The notes beneath the pieces are model-generated. The model was not told the DNA's origin and ran no database searches. It was given only the letters and a program-made list of their open reading frames with translations. The translations under genes were made by a program, and so were the position numbers. This document shows, one piece after another, positions 9,236 through 17,379 of a stretch of 64,000 nt of DNA. Source of the stretch: an uncultured Carboxylicivirga sp. (lineage in GTDB: Bacteria; Bacteroidota; Bacteroidia; Bacteroidales; Marinilabiliaceae); the NCBI GenBank assembly GCA_947491945.1, contig CANLLN010000001.1, positions 372,001 through 436,000 on the forward strand, given 5' to 3'. Positions within the stretch are counted from its first letter, which is position 1. The number at the start of each line of letters is the position of its first letter.

Positions 9236-9475
9236 ATGTCGGAACTAATTCAGTTACAACGAAAAGCTATTACTGGTTATGATTACATTAATACTAAAGA
9301 ATTAGCTGAGATGCTAGGCATTAGCATAAAGACTGTTTATGGCAGGGTGTATAACAGACAAATTCCCTACTATAAGCCTGGTGGAAAGACACTAATGTTT
9401 AAGCTATCAGAAATACAAGAATGGATTAAGGCTGGTCGTCATTCCACGATTGAAGAAATAAGAGAAAGAATTTAA
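9236..9475 (+). CDS. Small excisionase-type HTH protein, probably lacking its first residues
   Basis: This 79-residue protein is a helix-turn-helix of the same class as the one at 3513: TKELAEMLGISIKTVYGRVYNRQIPYYKPGGKTLMFKLSEIQEWI. The frame is open upstream to about 9182 without an ATG. A start at 9178 lies in another frame and stops after an eight-A run. With one A fewer the protein would start MNKK.. and gain about 19 plausible residues (..SNEKVLKNLEELNRQ). So either the start is at 9236 or the gene carries a homopolymer indel. It probably binds the TTACTTAG repeats or the att region; this is not shown. Confidence 0.7.
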   Translation: MSELIQLQRKAITGYDYINTKELAEMLGISIKTVYGRVYNRQIPYYKPGGKTLMFKLSEIQEWIKAGRHSTIEEIRERI

Positions 9476-9501
9476 AGTACATCATGTTTTTGTAATAACT
9501 G

Positions 9502-9531
9502 CCCGGTATCAATATAGGTATCGGGTTTTTT
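9502..9531 (+). terminator. Terminator after the small HTH gene (copy 2 of 2)
   Basis: CCCGGTATC (9502-9510) pairs with GGTATCGGG (9517-9525), and six T residues follow. The arms are identical to those of the terminator at 9074; only the loop differs. Confidence 0.8.
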
Positions 9532-9615
9532 GTTGCCATTTTTTATGTGAGAGTGGAAAAAACAGAAACAAACAGCAATTTTTATTCAAAACATGAATTA
9601 TTCTTACAAAACTGG

Positions 9616-9846
9616 TTACTTAGGTTACTTAGATTACTTAGAAAGATGTAAATAATAGAAAACAAGAGTGTTATATCTATTTACTTTATTCAATCAGGTT
9701 GCTTGGGGTTACTTAGAGTTACTTAGGATTTTGATATTTTCACCATTGGTTACTTAGTTACTTAGGAAATATTATTGTATCGAAAAATATAAACACTTGT
9801 AATTGTGATGGTTAATTCACCTAAGTAACCTAAGTAACTTAAGTAA
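9616..9846. repeat. TTACTTAG repeat cluster: candidate replication origin or operator
   Basis: Exact TTACTTAG units occur at 9616, 9625 and 9634 (9-bp spacing), 9709 and 9719, and 9750 and 9758; a degenerate TTGCTTGG is at 9699. Inverted units CTAAGTAA follow at 9821 and 9830, then CTTAAGTAA at 9838. There are thus seven direct and at least two inverted exact copies in 230 bp of otherwise non-coding, AT-rich DNA. This is the layout of iterons bound by an initiator or of a multi-site operator. Neighbours are a primase-helicase (left) and small DNA-binding genes. No coding gene is supported in 9476-9944. Confidence 0.8.
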
Positions 9847-9944
9847 GGGAAATGTAGGTTCTTTGCGTTAGTTTAATTCTTTTTGGCAGGATTGAAAAAG
9901 TTATCTTTACAACATTAGCCGTCAAGGGTATAATTGAACAAGTT

Positions 9945-10166
9945 ATGCCCAAAATATCTCAATGTATTCTACAAGCAAGCCTCTTTCTGAGTCAATATTC
10001 AGTAAAGCTGTCTAAACATGGTCTGAATATATACTCAGGCTATCTAAATATTCAAAAAAGCTTAACAAAGCAGTCTCAGGCTATAAAAATATGGTCATTG
10101 GACTTGCTTTATCTTATGTTTTGCGACCTATCAGGCTTAATTCTTAACCAAAATCCAGCGTTATGA
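9945..10166 (+). CDS. Doubtful small open reading frame
   Basis: This 73-codon frame has no recognisable motif and an unusual composition (many Ser, Leu, Gln). Its only support is a 4-bp ATGA overlap with the DUF4248 gene, which suggests translational coupling. It may equally be leader DNA of that gene. Confidence 0.25.
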   Translation: MPKISQCILQASLFLSQYSVKLSKHGLNIYSGYLNIQKSLTKQSQAIKIWSLDLLYLMFCDLSGLILNQNPAL

Positions 10167-10396
10167 CCATTCGTAGAACCATATTAAAACAAGAGTTGGT
10201 TAAGAAATTATACCCCGATAGCATTTCAGTAAAGTCAGCCATGCAGCAACTCAGGAATGAAATTGAAGTTTGTCCTGAGTTAAAACAACAGATTGAACAG
10301 GCAGGCCATACAAAACGGCATTACTACAACAAGCAACAGCTAATGTTAATTCTTGAACATTTTTGCATTACTCTTGACGAGTTTGACAAATTATAA
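10163..10396 (+). CDS. DUF4248 family small protein
   Basis: This 77-residue protein has the pattern RTILKQELVKKLYPDSISVKSA, then LRNEIEVCPELKQQIEQAGH, then a NKQQLMLILEHF end, which matches DUF4248, a family almost confined to Bacteroidetes and frequent in their mobile elements. The function is unknown; it has the size of a DNA-binding or regulatory protein. It ends 104 bp before the defence operon and could influence it. Confidence 0.7.
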   Translation: MTIRRTILKQELVKKLYPDSISVKSAMQQLRNEIEVCPELKQQIEQAGHTKRHYYNKQQLMLILEHFCITLDEFDKL

Positions 10397-10500
10397 ATTG
10401 TAAGGTTATTTAAGTGAATTAATTCAATTGAAATTTCTTATAAAGAATGGTTATGTAGATCTTTACTTGCAAAAACTTAAAAAGAATTAGTTAGTTAATT

Positions 10501-10920
10501 ATGAGTGACGTTCATGATAAAGAAACTAGGAGTTATAATATGTCAAAAATTAAGGGTAAAAATACAAAGCCTGAGATTCTTGTTAGAAAATTCTTGTATA
10601 GTAAGGGTTTTCGATATAGAGTAAATTATTCGGAATTACCTGGTAAACCTGATATTGTTTTGTCAAAATATAAAACGGTGATTTTCATTAACGGTTGTTT
10701 TTGGCATGGTCATGAGAATTGTAAGTACTTCGTTCTGCCTAAAACCAGAACAAAGTGGTGGTCGGATAAAATTAATGCAACCAGGAGTCGAGATTTAGAT
10801 AAAACTAATGAGCTTCAGTTACTTGGGTGGAAAGTGAAAGTGATTTGGGAATGTGAACTAAAAACAGCAAACAGAAGCCAGGTTTTTAAAGATTTAATTG
10901 TATTTTTGATGAAAAAATAG
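10501..10920 (+). CDS. vsr: Very short patch repair endonuclease
   Basis: This 139-residue protein is a full-length Vsr. The signatures are RSYNMSKIKGKNTKPE at the N-terminus, LPGKPDIV (the catalytic Asp of PDIV), FINGCFWHGHENCKYF with the zinc/active-site His and Cys residues, and ELQLLGWKVKVIWECEL at the end. Vsr nicks beside T:G mismatches produced by deamination of 5-methylcytosine. It therefore belongs with the cytosine methyltransferase that starts 3 bp later, and it opens the six-gene defence operon. Confidence 0.95.
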   Translation: MSDVHDKETRSYNMSKIKGKNTKPEILVRKFLYSKGFRYRVNYSELPGKPDIVLSKYKTVIFINGCFWHGHENCKYFVLPKTRTKWWSDKINATRSRDLDKTNELQLLGWKVKVIWECELKTANRSQVFKDLIVFLMKK

Positions 10921-10923
10921 TAT

Positions 10924-12183
10924 ATGAACTTTATTGATTTATTTTCTGGAGCAGGTGGATTGTCGGAAGGTTTTATTCGGGCAGGTTTTAGTCCAATAGC
11001 TCATGTGGAAATAGATAAGGCGGCCTGTAATACTATGATTACTAGAGCTGCTTACCATTATTTGAAAAAAAACAATAATTTCCAGACTTATATAGATTAT
11101 CTACAAAATAAGATAACTCGAACAGAACTTTATTCTTTACTTCCTAAAGAAGAAAGGGAATCAGTCATAAATTTGCCAATTGGAGATGAAAATAATAAAA
11201 TCATCTTCGATAAGATTGATTCTTTAAAAGGAGATAAAACTATTGATTTTATTATTGGAGGGCCTCCTTGTCAAGCGTATTCTATTGTTGGAAGATCCAG
11301 AGATGAAAATCGAATGAAAGGAGATTCCAGAAATTATTTATTTAAAGAATATGCCAAATTTCTTGAATATTATCAGCCAAAGTTTTTTGTTTTTGAAAAT
11401 GTAATTGGTTTAAAATCAGCCAAAACAGAAGATGGAAAATCCTATCTTCAAATGATGTTGGATTTGTTTAAAGAAAAGGGGTATCATGCAGAATACAAAG
11501 TGTTGGAAGCCAAAGATTTTGGTGTTCTTCAAAACCGACGAAGAATTATCTTAATTGGTAAGAAAAACGGCGAAGAAGGTTTTTATCCTGAATTTGAGAA
11601 AACAGAAACCAAAGTAACTGTTTCGGAAATATTTAAGGATTTACCTCCACTACAAGCCGGAACTGGAGAGTATTATGAAACAAAATATGCCCCATATGAT
11701 GGCAAGTATTTGTACGATAGTCACATCAAAAACGGTTTGGAATTTACAACTCAACATATTGCAAGGCCTCATACAGAACAAGATAAAGGTATTTACAGAC
11801 TTGCAGTTGATAAATGGGAAGATGGTCAACAAAGATTGAATTATAATGATATACCAAAAGAATGGCAAACTCATAATAATAAAAAATCATTTGTTGACAG
11901 GTTTAAAGTAGTAGCTCAGGATTTACCATATTCTCAGACGGTTGTTGCTCATATCTGTAAGGATGGACACTATTATATACATCCTGATAAAACTCAAAAT
12001 CGCTCATTAACACCAAGAGAAGCTGCAAGACTTCAAACTTTTCCAGATGATTTCTTTTTTGAAGGAGTATCAGAAAAACAAAGTAGAACTGCGGCTTATA
12101 AACAAATAGGCAATGCTGTACCTCCGCTTATGGCTGAAAAAATTGCCATTAAGTTAAAGGACATGTATGAACAAGCTAAGTGA
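10924..12183 (+). CDS. DNA (cytosine-5) methyltransferase of the defence operon
   Basis: This 419-residue protein shows the C5-methyltransferase motifs in order: I (FIDLFSGAGGLSEGF, 3-17), IV (GGPPCQAYS with nucleophile Cys116), VI (FENV, about 158), VIII (QNRRRIILIG, about 203), a target-recognition region, IX (RSLTPREAARLQTFPDDF, about 359-376) and X (QIGNAVPPLMA, about 399). The recognition sequence cannot be read. It protects self DNA and possibly marks it for the GHKL/Z1/AIPR proteins encoded behind it. The next gene starts inside its end (17-bp overlap), so the two are translationally coupled. Confidence 0.95.
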   Translation: MNFIDLFSGAGGLSEGFIRAGFSPIAHVEIDKAACNTMITRAAYHYLKKNNNFQTYIDYLQNKITRTELYSLLPKEERESVINLPIGDENNKIIFDKIDSLKGDKTIDFIIGGPPCQAYSIVGRSRDENRMKGDSRNYLFKEYAKFLEYYQPKFFVFENVIGLKSAKTEDGKSYLQMMLDLFKEKGYHAEYKVLEAKDFGVLQNRRRIILIGKKNGEEGFYPEFEKTETKVTVSEIFKDLPPLQAGTGEYYETKYAPYDGKYLYDSHIKNGLEFTTQHIARPHTEQDKGIYRLAVDKWEDGQQRLNYNDIPKEWQTHNNKKSFVDRFKVVAQDLPYSQTVVAHICKDGHYYIHPDKTQNRSLTPREAARLQTFPDDFFFEGVSEKQSRTAAYKQIGNAVPPLMAEKIAIKLKDMYEQAK

Positions 12184-13648
12184 TTTTATTTCAGAAGAAA
12201 CCCCTCCGAAGGCAAGTGCAATGATTAATACTTTCAGAGCATTTGGATACAATCTTCAAACAGCAATTGCAGATATTATTGACAATAGTATTTCTGCAAA
12301 ATCATCGAATATTTGGGTTGACTATGAGTGGAGAGGTTCTGAATCATGGGTGTCAATTACTGATGACGGAACTGGTATGGATAAAGGTACATTAGTTTCG
12401 GCTATGACTCCTGGGAGTAAAGACCCGAATGAAGATAGGGAACTAAGTGACCTTGGAAGATTTGGTTTAGGATTAAAAACTTCATCTTTCTCTCAATGTA
12501 AAACATTAACAGTAGCTACCAAAAGAAAGGATTATTCAGTATTAAAGCGTTGTTGGGATTTAGATTTTGTAAATGATACTGGGAGATGGTCACTTCTAGA
12601 TTATATTTCAAATGAAACTTACCTAGAGAAACTAAACGTATTGGATAATGGCACTGTGGTTTTATGGGAAAATCTTGACAGGTTGGTTGGAAATTCTCAC
12701 ATTGAAAATGAAGCTGCCAGAAAAGTGTTTCTTGAGGAATTTTTTGCGGTAGAGGAACACCTAAGTCTTGTCTTTCATAGGTACCTTGAAAAGAAAAAAG
12801 TTAAAATCTGGATAAATGGCTTGCAAATAAAACCATGGGATCCTTTCATGAAAGATTCCGAAGGAGGTCAATTAATATGTAATGAGTATTTAGATAATGA
12901 TAGTGTCAATGTAAAATGCTATGTACTCCCCCATATATCGAAAATATCGAAAGATAAACTTGGTGATGCTAAAACTGAAAAGTGGTATGGGTTACAAGGA
13001 TTTTATATCTATCGGAACGAGAGACTTTTACTATTTGGGGATTGGCTAGGATTATTTAATAAAAATGAGCATTACAAAAATGCAAGAATCCTAATTGATA
13101 TTTCGAATAAGCTTGACCATGAATGGAAAATTGATATAAAAAAGGCTACGGCATCTCCATCTGTAAAGGTTAGAAAAGATTTAATTCGACTTGGAAAAAT
13201 GACAAGATTGGCAGCAGGGAAAGTTTACCGATTCAGAGGAAACCAGATAATGCTTGATGATTCCATAAAGAGTTTTAGTTTTCAACCAATTTGGAAAGCT
13301 ACCAAAAAGAGAGATGGCGCTTTTGACTATTACATTAACGAAGACCATCCTGTGTTAGAAAGAATAATGACAAAGGATGTTGTAGAAAGAAAAGATATCA
13401 GAACGATTTTAAAATTAATCGGAGAAACAACCCCTGTTGAGGCAATAATTCAAAATTACAGTGAAAACCCGGAAAGTGTTGAGAGAAGAAAGGAAGAAAA
13501 AGAATTGGAACAAGGTACAATTCAACTTGCCAGGTTAATGTTTGAATCATTAAAGAAATCAGGAGTTTCAAATGATATAGCTGTAAAACAAATTTTAAAT
13601 ATCGAACCTTTTAACGAATTTCCTCAAATTATAGAATACTTAAATTAA
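12167..13648 (+). CDS. MORC-like GHKL ATPase of the defence operon
   Basis: This 493-residue protein has an N-terminal histidine-kinase/Hsp90/MutL-type ATPase domain: N box ADIIDNSIS (about 35-43), DDGTGMD (about 66-72) and GRFGLGLKTSSFSQ (about 97-110). The middle and C-terminal parts hold an S5-like fold and a charged tail. MutL/MORC-like ATPases in restriction-type operons are established (predicted by Iyer, Abhiman and Aravind) and are thought to clamp DNA on ATP binding. It overlaps the methyltransferase gene and is one base from the Z1 gene. Confidence 0.88.
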   Translation: MNKLSDFISEETPPKASAMINTFRAFGYNLQTAIADIIDNSISAKSSNIWVDYEWRGSESWVSITDDGTGMDKGTLVSAMTPGSKDPNEDRELSDLGRFGLGLKTSSFSQCKTLTVATKRKDYSVLKRCWDLDFVNDTGRWSLLDYISNETYLEKLNVLDNGTVVLWENLDRLVGNSHIENEAARKVFLEEFFAVEEHLSLVFHRYLEKKKVKIWINGLQIKPWDPFMKDSEGGQLICNEYLDNDSVNVKCYVLPHISKISKDKLGDAKTEKWYGLQGFYIYRNERLLLFGDWLGLFNKNEHYKNARILIDISNKLDHEWKIDIKKATASPSVKVRKDLIRLGKMTRLAAGKVYRFRGNQIMLDDSIKSFSFQPIWKATKKRDGAFDYYINEDHPVLERIMTKDVVERKDIRTILKLIGETTPVEAIIQNYSENPESVERRKEEKELEQGTIQLARLMFESLKKSGVSNDIAVKQILNIEPFNEFPQIIEYLN

Positions 13649-13649
13649 T

Positions 13650-16409
13650 ATGACTGAATTTTCAAGCGCAAGAAATATAGCACACGTTTTATTACAAAAA
13701 TACAGCCGAAAGGAAGTAACTAATGAATTGATTGTAAAAGAAGTTAATAATCTATCTTTGATGCCTGATTTTAATGGCATTGATAAAGATGAACTTATTT
13801 CGCAATTAGAAGCTGATTTTGAAGTGTATTCAAAAGAGGCAACATTATTAGTTGCAGAAGATGTAAAGCCTTGGCTATATGACGAGAAGTCAAATATTAA
13901 TTTTGACTTATGGAATAGGTATAAAATTTACATGAATCAAAAGGATGCATCCTTCCCAATCGATACGTTGGATGATATCACAGATAAAATTCTGGATAAG
14001 TGTGTCAATCCTAAAGTTGTTGGCCGTTGGGACAGACGTGGTATGGTGGTAGGTAATGTCCAATCTGGAAAAACAGCAAACTATACCGGGCTTATAAACA
14101 AAGCCACAGATGCGGGATACAAACTTATTATTGTTATAGCAGGTATTCATAATACACTTAGAGGGCAAACTCAAGGAAGAATTGACAATGGTTTTATTGG
14201 TAGAGATAGTTCTGACTTTATTAAAAGACAGAAAAATAATAAAACAGGTGTAGGCTATATAAATGCAGATACAGAGATTTATTCATTCACTAATTCTGAC
14301 CCTGATGGTGATTTCAAAAAAAGTATAGCTACACGAATAAATGTTCCAATTGGCGGAAAAAGCCCAACTGTACTTGTCATTAAGAAAAATAAAAGCATTC
14401 TTGAGAACCTTATTCTTTGGCTATTAGGGTTTGCAGATAAGGATGAAAGTGGAGAAAGTAAAATATTTAATGTTCCATTACTATTAATTGATGATGAAGC
14501 AGATAACGCTTCTGTTAACTCGGGAACAGAGCTTGATGTTAAGACAATTAACCGATTAATAAGAACTTTATTAAATCTGTTTAATCAGAATACCTTTATT
14601 GGATATACTGCAACACCTTATGCCAATATCTTTATACCTTCTTCTTGGAGTGAAGATTTGGAAACGATGGTTAAGGATGTAAAGCTAAAAGTTGGAGAAG
14701 ACTTATTTCCTCGTGATTTCATAATTAATATTCCACCGCCATCAAATTACATAGGTGCGACTCAAGTTTTTGGATTTGAGAATGCAGATACAGGTGAAGA
14801 TTATGAGGGTTTGGATATTATCAGACCAACAGAAGACCAGGAACCATACTTTCCCAAAAAGTTAAATAAAACAAATAAAGACGAGCTACCTGAGGATGTT
14901 CCTGCTAGCCTCAAAGAGGCTATTAAAGCTTTCATTTTGACATGTGCGATTAGAAGATTACGAGGTCAAAAAAACAAGCATAATTCCATGCTAATTCATG
15001 TTGCCCTATATGTAGCTTGGATTGATAGAGTTTCTTTGTTGGTTAATGAAATATTAAGAGATTATGCACTCCAAATCAGGTCTGGTCAAGGTTATCTTCT
15101 TGATGAATTAAAAGAACTCTTTGAGACTGATTTTGTGCCTACTACAAATGAAGTAAGTATAAATATACCATATAAAGACCCCAAAATTAAAGAACATTCA
15201 TGGGATGAAGTTCGCTCAGTTTTGGTCGAAGCGGTTACAAAAATAGAAGTTAGAGCGGTTCACGGCACTAAAAACACAAGACATCTTGAATACCATAAGA
15301 TAGAAGATATCAACTATGATGATTACGAAAATGGGTTATCTGTTATTGCAGTTGGAGGTAATAGGCTTGCAAGGGGAATTACCTTAGAAGGTTTATCAGT
15401 CAGCTATTACCTTAGAACTACTCGTTTGTATGATTCTTTAATGCAAATGGGCAGATGGTTTGGTTACAGACCCGGTTATGCGGATTTGTGTCGTCTGTAC
15501 ACAACAGAGCAGTTAGTTAACTGGTACAGGCACGTTACATTAGCTACTGAAGAAATGCGTGCTGATTTTGATGTAATGTCCGCTCAAAATAAAAGACCTG
15601 TTGACTATAGACTTAAAGTCAGAACTCATTCAGGATTGTTAAATATTACTGGAGCGGGTAAAATGCGGGAGCATGAACGGATACAAATAGGGTTTTCAGG
15701 TAAAATTAAACAGACATATCAATTAATTAAGAATGAGGATGCAATTAAAGGTAACTTTAAAACGTTTGAGTCACTTCTTAATAGGATGGATAATCCAACA
15801 TTAAGACATACGACAAAAGCACAAAAAGTTAATGGTATTATCTGGAAGAATGTAGCTCCAGAACTGATTACTGATTTTATATCAGGTTTTAATACTGATT
15901 TACCGGATATCAGGCCTGAAGTTTTAATAAATTACATTAATAAGCAAAACTCAAAAGGTACTCTAAAGGATTGGACTGTTGCTGTAATTTTAAATTCTGA
16001 ATCAGATAACAAAATAAAATTCGATTGTAACGGACAAATAATAGAAGGAGGCTTGCCTTTGAGGAATAGTGTTCCGCCTAATTGCAAGGAATATTTTACT
16101 TTACCAAAGAATAACATCCTAGACAGAAAAGACAGACGACTTGACCTTGATATTGAGAATCCTAATCCAAAAGAAAAGGAAGTAAAACAAGCAAGAGCCA
16201 TATCTGGGAAATCACTACTTGTTATTTACCCACTAGACTGGACAGCAGATGACGGTCTGGTTGATGATATCCCACTGGTTGGATGGGGTATTGTATTCCC
16301 GGAAATTGAGAATGAAGAGAAAGTTGAATTTGCTGCCCGCCCAATGGTCTCAGATTCAGAAGAAGGTCAAACCGATGATGATAACGATTTAGAAAATGGA
16401 GATAAGTAA
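13650..16409 (+). CDS. Z1-domain superfamily II helicase-like protein of the defence operon
   Basis: This is a 919-residue protein. Walker A GNVQSGKTANYTGL lies at about 135-148, the Walker B-type LLIDDEADNAS at about 277-287, then FIGYTATPYANIF (motif III). A second RecA-like half contains GGNRLARGITLEGL and MQMGRWFGYRPGYADLCRLY (motif VI, about 595-615). This is the Z1 arrangement, a helicase-like family found with MORC ATPases and cytosine methyltransferases. It probably translocates on or remodels DNA and hands it to the adjacent nuclease. The C-terminal 40 residues are strongly acidic, and the next gene starts within them. Confidence 0.9.
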   Translation: MTEFSSARNIAHVLLQKYSRKEVTNELIVKEVNNLSLMPDFNGIDKDELISQLEADFEVYSKEATLLVAEDVKPWLYDEKSNINFDLWNRYKIYMNQKDASFPIDTLDDITDKILDKCVNPKVVGRWDRRGMVVGNVQSGKTANYTGLINKATDAGYKLIIVIAGIHNTLRGQTQGRIDNGFIGRDSSDFIKRQKNNKTGVGYINADTEIYSFTNSDPDGDFKKSIATRINVPIGGKSPTVLVIKKNKSILENLILWLLGFADKDESGESKIFNVPLLLIDDEADNASVNSGTELDVKTINRLIRTLLNLFNQNTFIGYTATPYANIFIPSSWSEDLETMVKDVKLKVGEDLFPRDFIINIPPPSNYIGATQVFGFENADTGEDYEGLDIIRPTEDQEPYFPKKLNKTNKDELPEDVPASLKEAIKAFILTCAIRRLRGQKNKHNSMLIHVALYVAWIDRVSLLVNEILRDYALQIRSGQGYLLDELKELFETDFVPTTNEVSINIPYKDPKIKEHSWDEVRSVLVEAVTKIEVRAVHGTKNTRHLEYHKIEDINYDDYENGLSVIAVGGNRLARGITLEGLSVSYYLRTTRLYDSLMQMGRWFGYRPGYADLCRLYTTEQLVNWYRHVTLATEEMRADFDVMSAQNKRPVDYRLKVRTHSGLLNITGAGKMREHERIQIGFSGKIKQTYQLIKNEDAIKGNFKTFESLLNRMDNPTLRHTTKAQKVNGIIWKNVAPELITDFISGFNTDLPDIRPEVLINYINKQNSKGTLKDWTVAVILNSESDNKIKFDCNGQIIEGGLPLRNSVPPNCKEYFTLPKNNILDRKDRRLDLDIENPNPKEKEVKQARAISGKSLLVIYPLDWTADDGLVDDIPLVGWGIVFPEIENEEKVEFAARPMVSDSEEGQTDDDNDLENGDK

Positions 16410-17379
16410 CCTCAAGGAACTATGGTCTAAACAGGTATCAGGCTCTGAAGTTGGCGTAGTAAAAGAAAAGGTAAAGAGCATTCCTCAATTCAATTGCTAT
16501 ATTGGGACTATTTTAGCATCTAAAGCAAAATTGTTTTCTATTGAATTACCTGAAAATATAAAAGTTAACCAAAATTATCTAAAAAGATTTACAGGAGTTG
16601 AAATTCAGTTTTTACCAACCAAAGAGCTAATTATTATTCTCCAGGAAAACGAACTCTTTGATGTATTTGTAATGTTTGTAGAGGACATTATAAAGTCAAT
16701 TTCTATTACTCATGTGCATGAAGAAGCTTTGATACGTATATCTCAAAGAGTATCCTACTGGAAAAGATTATTCGGGAAGTTCACAGGAGGCCTTTTAACT
16801 CCACAACAACAAAGAGGGTTATATGGAGAATTACTTATTCTAGAACATTTGCTGAATGAATGTAAGAATCATACAATGGTTATGGATTCTTGGCAAGCAC
16901 CTACAGCAACAAATCAGGATTTTTATTTCAATACATCTGCAATAGAAGTTAAAACTTCAAAGTCGAACCATCCAAGTATTAAGATTGCGAATGAATTTCA
17001 ACTTGATTGCACTTCTTTTGAACATCTTTATGTGGCATTCATAAAGCTGTCAGAATTGCCAGAAGGAGAAAATACCCTACTAAATAAAATTAACGAAATC
17101 AGAAATATATTAAGATTATCTCCTATTTTAGTTGATGATTTTAACCTGAAGCTATCATTCTTGGGAATAAATTCTGATGTAGAAAGTGAATACAACAAAA
17201 CATCCTACAAGATACGAAAAACCACTTTTTATAAGGTGACAGATGAATTTCCTAAGATAATCTCATCAATGGTTGATAAAGCTGTAACTCATATTTCTTA
17301 TGAGGTATCGCCAAACGAATGTGATGAGTTTGAAGTTTCATCCGAAACAGTATTAAAAGGAATTCTAAATGAAGAATAA
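16396..17379 (+). CDS. PD-(D/E)XK motif protein (DUF4420) of the defence operon
   Basis: In this 327-residue protein the nuclease core is GLYGELLILEHLL (about 142-154, first Glu), then NQDFYFNTSAIEVKTSKS with the Asp and Glu184-Val-Lys186. That makes a complete E...D...ExK site of the PD-(D/E)XK superfamily. It overlaps the Z1 gene by 14 bp and the AIPR gene by 11 bp, so all are co-translated. It is the most likely DNA-cutting effector of the operon. Cleavage specificity is unknown. Confidence 0.88.
   Translation: MEISNLKELWSKQVSGSEVGVVKEKVKSIPQFNCYIGTILASKAKLFSIELPENIKVNQNYLKRFTGVEIQFLPTKELIIILQENELFDVFVMFVEDIIKSISITHVHEEALIRISQRVSYWKRLFGKFTGGLLTPQQQRGLYGELLILEHLLNECKNHTMVMDSWQAPTATNQDFYFNTSAIEVKTSKSNHPSIKIANEFQLDCTSFEHLYVAFIKLSELPEGENTLLNKINEIRNILRLSPILVDDFNLKLSFLGINSDVESEYNKTSYKIRKTTFYKVTDEFPKIISSMVDKAVTHISYEVSPNECDEFEVSSETVLKGILNEE

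Noticed and set aside
4200-9928. CCCTTGACGGCTAA at 4200-4213 and its exact inverse at 9915-9928
   Set aside because: Several exact 14-bp matches are expected by chance in 64 kb, and one copy is inside a coding end.
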